Positions 6,428 through 8,875 of a DNA stretch of 8,875 nt are shown here, piece after piece; within the stretch, counting starts at the first letter, position 1, and the number at the start of each line of letters is the position of its first letter. The position numbers and the translations under genes are program-made. This DNA is from Chitinophagaceae bacterium (GTDB taxonomy: Bacteria; Bacteroidota; Bacteroidia; Chitinophagales; Chitinophagaceae): contig JAGOUF010000056.1 of assembly GCA_018061385.1 (NCBI GenBank), forward strand, positions 1 to 8,875, in the 5' to 3' direction. The notes beneath the pieces are model-generated. The model was not told the DNA's origin. It saw only the letters and a list, made by a program, of their open reading frames with translations, and ran no database searches.

Positions 6428-7111
6428 ATGAAAAAAATTGTTATTGCTATTGATGGATTTTCTTCTTGTGGTAAAAGTACCATGGCTAAACAATTGGCAA
6501 AAGAATTGAACTATGTTTTTGTAGATAGTGGTGCAATGTATAGAGCCATTACATTGTATTTTTTAAGAAATAATATTAATATAGAAAACGATATTTCTGT
6601 AGCAGAAGCATTGCGTCATGTTCAACTGCATTTTGAGTACAATCTTACAAATGGTACTAGTGATATATTTTTAAATAATGAAAATGTTGAGCTATTCATT
6701 AGAGAAATGCAAATTAGCCAAAGTGTTAGTGCTATAAGTGCAAACAAAATGGTGAGAGAATTTGGAGTTGCTCAACAACAACAAATGGGCGAAAAAAAGG
6801 GGATTGTAATGGATGGTAGAGATATTGGTACAACTGTTTTTCCCAACGCCGAATTGAAAATTTTTGTAACAGCCGATGTAGATGTTAGAGTTGAAAGAAG
6901 ATATGCTGAATTATTGGCAAAAGGCGAAACTGTATCCAGAGAAGCTGTTAAAGAAAATTTAACCTCAAGAGATTTAATTGATAGCACCAGAGAATTTAGT
7001 CCACTAAAGCAAGCTGATGATGCAATTGTATTAAACAATAGCAATATTACAAGAGAACAACAATTGGCAATTGTTATGCAGTGGGCAAAAGAAAAAATTA
7101 ATGCTGTTTAA
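6428..7111 (+). CDS. cmk: (d)CMP kinase
   Basis: Cmk phosphorylates CMP and dCMP to the diphosphates using ATP, for RNA, DNA and lipid precursor supply in the cytoplasm. The 227 residues match bacterial Cmk. Visible are the P-loop G-F-S-S-C-G-K-S-T (10-18), the CMP-binding D-S-G-A-M-Y-R (33-39), M-D-G-R-D-I-G-T-T-V-F-P (128-139), the R-V-E-R-R-Y-A-E lid start (154-161) and R-D and D-S-x-R (181-188) followed by S-P-L-K-Q-A-D-D-A (191-199). The G-x-S-S-C-G-K-S-T P-loop is the form I associate with Bacteroidota. It is last in the accA-dapA-cmk row, faces the unknown secreted-protein gene tail to tail, and a terminator lies 29 bases after its stop codon. No separate promoter is clear in the 64 bases before it. 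Confidence 0.96.
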   Translation: MKKIVIAIDGFSSCGKSTMAKQLAKELNYVFVDSGAMYRAITLYFLRNNINIENDISVAEALRHVQLHFEYNLTNGTSDIFLNNENVELFIREMQISQSVSAISANKMVREFGVAQQQQMGEKKGIVMDGRDIGTTVFPNAELKIFVTADVDVRVERRYAELLAKGETVSREAVKENLTSRDLIDSTREFSPLKQADDAIVLNNSNITREQQLAIVMQWAKEKINAV

Positions 7112-7140
7112 GTTCTCTACTTTACTAAATGACTAGTTAC

Positions 7141-7185
7141 AAAAAAGGGATTACAAAAGCTTTCTTTTGTTATAGCCTCTTTTTT
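7141..7185. terminator. bidirectional terminator between cmk and the convergent 267-residue gene
   Basis: A long imperfect stem-loop: 7141-7149 (AAAAAAGGG) pairs with 7177-7185 (CCTCTTTTTT region), a three-base bulge is at 7174-7176, and 7153-7159 pairs with 7164-7170 around a CTTT loop. The outer arms give a run of six T on each strand, so it can end the accA-dapA-cmk transcript from the left and the 267-residue gene from the right. Confidence 0.75.
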
Positions 7186-7213
7186 ATTCATATCACGAAA
7201 TCGGATCAACATT

Positions 7214-8017
7214 TTAATTAAGTGTTATACTACCAGTTTCACGAAAAGACATGCTGTTGCCAATTTGTTTTTTCACTTCTTCAACCGATTTATTAGGATA
7301 CCAACTATAGATATAACCATTGTCTGTAAGCCCAGTTGACTTAAATGCTTTTAAAATCATTTGATCCATATTGTCAATTTTATCTCCATAAACTGTAACT
7401 ATATAAGCAAAAACAACACGAGGGTAGTTAAATACCACACAACCTAATTTATTTTGAGCTTTTGGAACATCGGCAGGACGATAAGGTGAATAAATTTGCA
7501 CTTCATAATAAGTAGCATCTAATAAATTAAAAATAGCAAAAACAGCTTTGCCATTTTTTTGATACTCTATTTTTCTATGTATTTTTTTATATTCTTTTGT
7601 TAGTTTAATTATTTTCTTGGTTAACCCTAACTCTTTTGCTGCTTCATCTAAAAATATTTCTAACGAATCTTTGATAAACTCGAATCCAACATTTCCAACC
7701 TTAAAGGCTTGACCAAAGTAAAAAAGTTCTGGCGTAGCTTCAGGCACATATTTAGTTGGTTCATGCCCTTTTATATATTGCAAATTTGCACTGTTGGGTA
7801 TATTGAAAATGGATTTGTTTGAAGTATACTTAGTACCATACCAATCAATTTTTTCTTTTATTCCACCTGTACATTTTGAAAAACCCATTTTAGCATCTTC
7901 AACAATAAAATTGAAGTCATCTAAAAAAGCAATACCATTTGTAATTTGTGTTTTGCCATTATTAGTAAATAAGCATATACATAAAACCAATATTAGAGGT
8001 ATAAATTTTAATTTCAT
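7214..8017 (-). CDS. secreted protein of unknown function, 267 residues
   Basis: I do not recognise this protein. Residues 1 to about 24 form a signal peptide (M-K-L-K, a hydrophobic core to about 17, likely cut near K-T-Q at 22-24). No lipobox fits either of the two cysteines in the core (13, 15). The mature part has two cysteines (49 and 193) that could form one disulfide, a Lys/Glu-rich helical stretch at about 113-150, and two hydrophobic beta-like strands at 158-166 and 193-208 (L-G-C-V-V-F-N-Y-P-R, then V-V-F-A-Y-I-V). There are many aromatic residues. No T9SS sorting tail, membrane segment or known catalytic motif is seen, so a periplasmic location is the simplest inference. It stands alone on the - strand, with the phosphohexomutase gene upstream ending in its own terminator, a -7 element and a dyad at its promoter, and a bidirectional terminator after it. 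Coding quality and the signal peptide make it a real gene. Confidence 0.8.
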   Translation of the reverse strand: MKLKFIPLILVLCICLFTNNGKTQITNGIAFLDDFNFIVEDAKMGFSKCTGGIKEKIDWYGTKYTSNKSIFNIPNSANLQYIKGHEPTKYVPEATPELFYFGQAFKVGNVGFEFIKDSLEIFLDEAAKELGLTKKIIKLTKEYKKIHRKIEYQKNGKAVFAIFNLLDATYYEVQIYSPYRPADVPKAQNKLGCVVFNYPRVVFAYIVTVYGDKIDNMDQMILKAFKSTGLTDNGYIYSWYPNKSVEEVKKQIGNSMSFRETGSITLN

Positions 8018-8074
8018 TTGTTATTTGTTTGAATAATTTGAAACTTATTAAATCGTTAATTCGTGAATTTTTAT

Positions 8075-8082
8075 CAAAAGTA
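8075..8082 (-). promoter_or_regulatory. Bacteroidota -7 promoter element TACTTTTG for the 267-residue gene
   Basis: On the - strand the octamer reads TACTTTTG, an exact TAnnTTTG match and identical to the one at 521-528. It lies 57 bases before the start codon. The only upstream TTG of interest (8113-8111) is 28 bases away, longer than the normal -33 spacing, and sits in the loop of the dyad at 8100-8130. Confidence 0.5.
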
Positions 8083-8099
8083 AACAAATAGCTTCTACT

Positions 8100-8130
8100 C
8101 TAAAATACCCCAATTAGGGTATAGTTTTAG
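8100..8130. promoter_or_regulatory. dyad-symmetric candidate operator upstream of the 267-residue gene
   Basis: CTAAAATACCC (8100-8110) is mirrored by GGGTA-TAG-TTTTAG (8117-8130) around a six-base centre; the only break is a three-base insertion (8122-8124). The GC-rich TACCC/GGGTA core stands out in an AT-rich gap. It lies 18-48 bases upstream of the -7 element on the - strand, over the place where a -33 element or a regulator would sit. It has no T run after it, so it does not look like a terminator. Confidence 0.4.
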
Positions 8131-8166
8131 TTGCTATCAACATTAAATTCAATGAAATTATACATT

Positions 8167-8201
8167 AAAAAACGCTGCAAACATTTCTGTTAACAGCGTT
8201 T
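8167..8201 (-). terminator. rho-independent terminator after the phosphohexomutase gene
   Basis: On the - strand AAACGCTG (8201-8194) pairs with CAGCGTTT (8177-8170), and an inner AACA/TGTT stem closes a GAAA tetraloop (8187-8184). The stem runs into six T residues. It begins 36 bases after the stop codon and separates this gene from the 267-residue gene. Confidence 0.88.
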
Positions 8202-8236
8202 AATATCTAACTAGAAATCTCAAATCAGTTATTGTC

Positions 8237-8875
8237 TTATTTTAGATTCATACTATCAATAATTCCTTCAATTTTTGATTTAAGTTCCGCTTGTTTGGTA
8301 TCAAATTGAGCTTTATTACTTATTTTAGTCTTTACGCTAAAATAAAATTTAATTTTTGGTTCCGTACCACTTGGTCTTGCCGAAATTTTGCTTCCATCTT
8401 CAGTAATAAATTGCAATACATTGCTTTTAGGTAAACCAGTTTCCCAACTATCGCCACTTTCAAAATCTTTACCAATTTGTTTTTCGTAATCAATTAACTC
8501 AACTACTTTGCTACCATTAATTTCTGTTGGAGGATTTTTTCTATAACCTTCCATCATTTCAGCAATTTCTTTTTGGCCATTCATGCCCTTTTTGGTAATG
8601 CTGATTAAGCTTTCATAATAAAAACCATAAGCAATATATAGTTCAATTAATTTATCAAATAAACTCTTTCCTTGTGCTTTTTCATAAGCCGCCATTTCAC
8701 ACAATAATGCAACAGCACTCACAGCATCTTTATCTCTAATTTTATCGCCAATCATTAAACCAAAACTTTCTTCTCCACCAACAATGTAATTTTCTTCACC
8801 TTCTTTTTCTCTAATTAAATCAGCAATCCATTTAAAGCCTGTTAAAACACTGTAACTATTTACATCGTTTAATTT
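8237..8875 (-). CDS. phosphohexomutase (phosphoglucomutase/phosphomannomutase family), C-terminal part, 5' end outside window
   Basis: The reading frame is open to the window edge; 212 codons plus a stop are visible, and the ATG at 8755 is internal. The enzyme moves a phosphate between C1 and C6 of glucose or mannose by way of a phosphoserine, which would lie in the missing N-terminal half. The visible part begins in domain 3 (V-L-T-G-F-K-W-I-A-D at visible residues 10-19) and has the sugar-binding loop G-G-E-E-S-F-G (33-39), then G-D-K-I-R-D-K-D-A-V. Domain 4 carries the phosphate-binding loop R-P-S-G-T-E-P-K-I-K-F-Y-F (167-179). G-E-E-S and R-P-S-G-T-E-P-K are family hallmarks. The layout resembles the roughly 570-residue PGM2-like 'phospho-sugar mutase' of Bacteroidota; whether glucose or mannose is the main substrate cannot be told from this part. 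It is followed by its own terminator. Confidence 0.93.
   Translation of the reverse strand, partial: KLNDVNSYSVLTGFKWIADLIREKEGEENYIVGGEESFGLMIGDKIRDKDAVSAVALLCEMAAYEKAQGKSLFDKLIELYIAYGFYYESLISITKKGMNGQKEIAEMMEGYRKNPPTEINGSKVVELIDYEKQIGKDFESGDSWETGLPKSNVLQFITEDGSKISARPSGTEPKIKFYFSVKTKISNKAQFDTKQAELKSKIEGIIDSMNLK

Noticed and set aside
6772..7044. 90-codon - strand reading frame inside cmk
   Set aside because: Antisense of conserved cmk motifs and without its own signals.
7794..8036. 80-codon + strand reading frame opposite the start of the 267-residue gene
   Set aside because: It overlaps the signal-peptide end of the better supported - strand gene and resembles nothing known.

Overview
The window is AT-rich DNA from a member of the Bacteroidota. 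The evidence is a type IX secretion system (T9SS) C-terminal sorting tail on two proteins, signal peptides ending in N-A-Q or similar, TAnnTTTG-type -7 promoter elements, almost no Shine-Dalgarno sequences, and Bacteroidota-like versions of the housekeeping proteins. The sequence does not allow placement to genus.

Left part (1-4338), surface and secretion region, all on the + strand. The window opens inside the last 26 codons of a T9SS cargo gene. Directly after it lies a 91-residue secreted or membrane protein with a C-terminal P-L-D-G-G motif, a hydrophobic segment and a basic tail. After a 334-base gap with a likely promoter the same order recurs. A 1052-residue secreted T9SS cargo, probably a beta-rich adhesin-like protein, is followed 50 bases later by a 120-residue protein with a C-terminal P-F-D-T-G motif, a hydrophobic segment and a basic tail. 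A strong hairpin terminator ends this unit. The couplet 'T9SS cargo + small tail-anchored protein', present twice in tandem, is the most interesting structure in the window.

Middle part (4451-7111), a + strand housekeeping cluster: accA (fatty acid synthesis), dapA (diaminopimelate/lysine synthesis) and cmk (CMP kinase). The gaps are 47 and 64 bases with no terminator visible between genes, so they may be co-transcribed. A hairpin between convergent genes, with T runs on both strands, closes the cluster.

Right part (7214-8875), - strand: an unrecognised secreted 267-residue protein with its own likely -7 element and a dyad-symmetric candidate operator, then the C-terminal 212 codons of a phosphohexomutase (phosphoglucomutase/phosphomannomutase family) cut by the window edge, with a clear terminator.

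No RNA genes, CRISPR arrays, insertion sequences or phage genes were seen. The functions of the small tail-anchored proteins and of the 267-residue protein are not known from the sequence.
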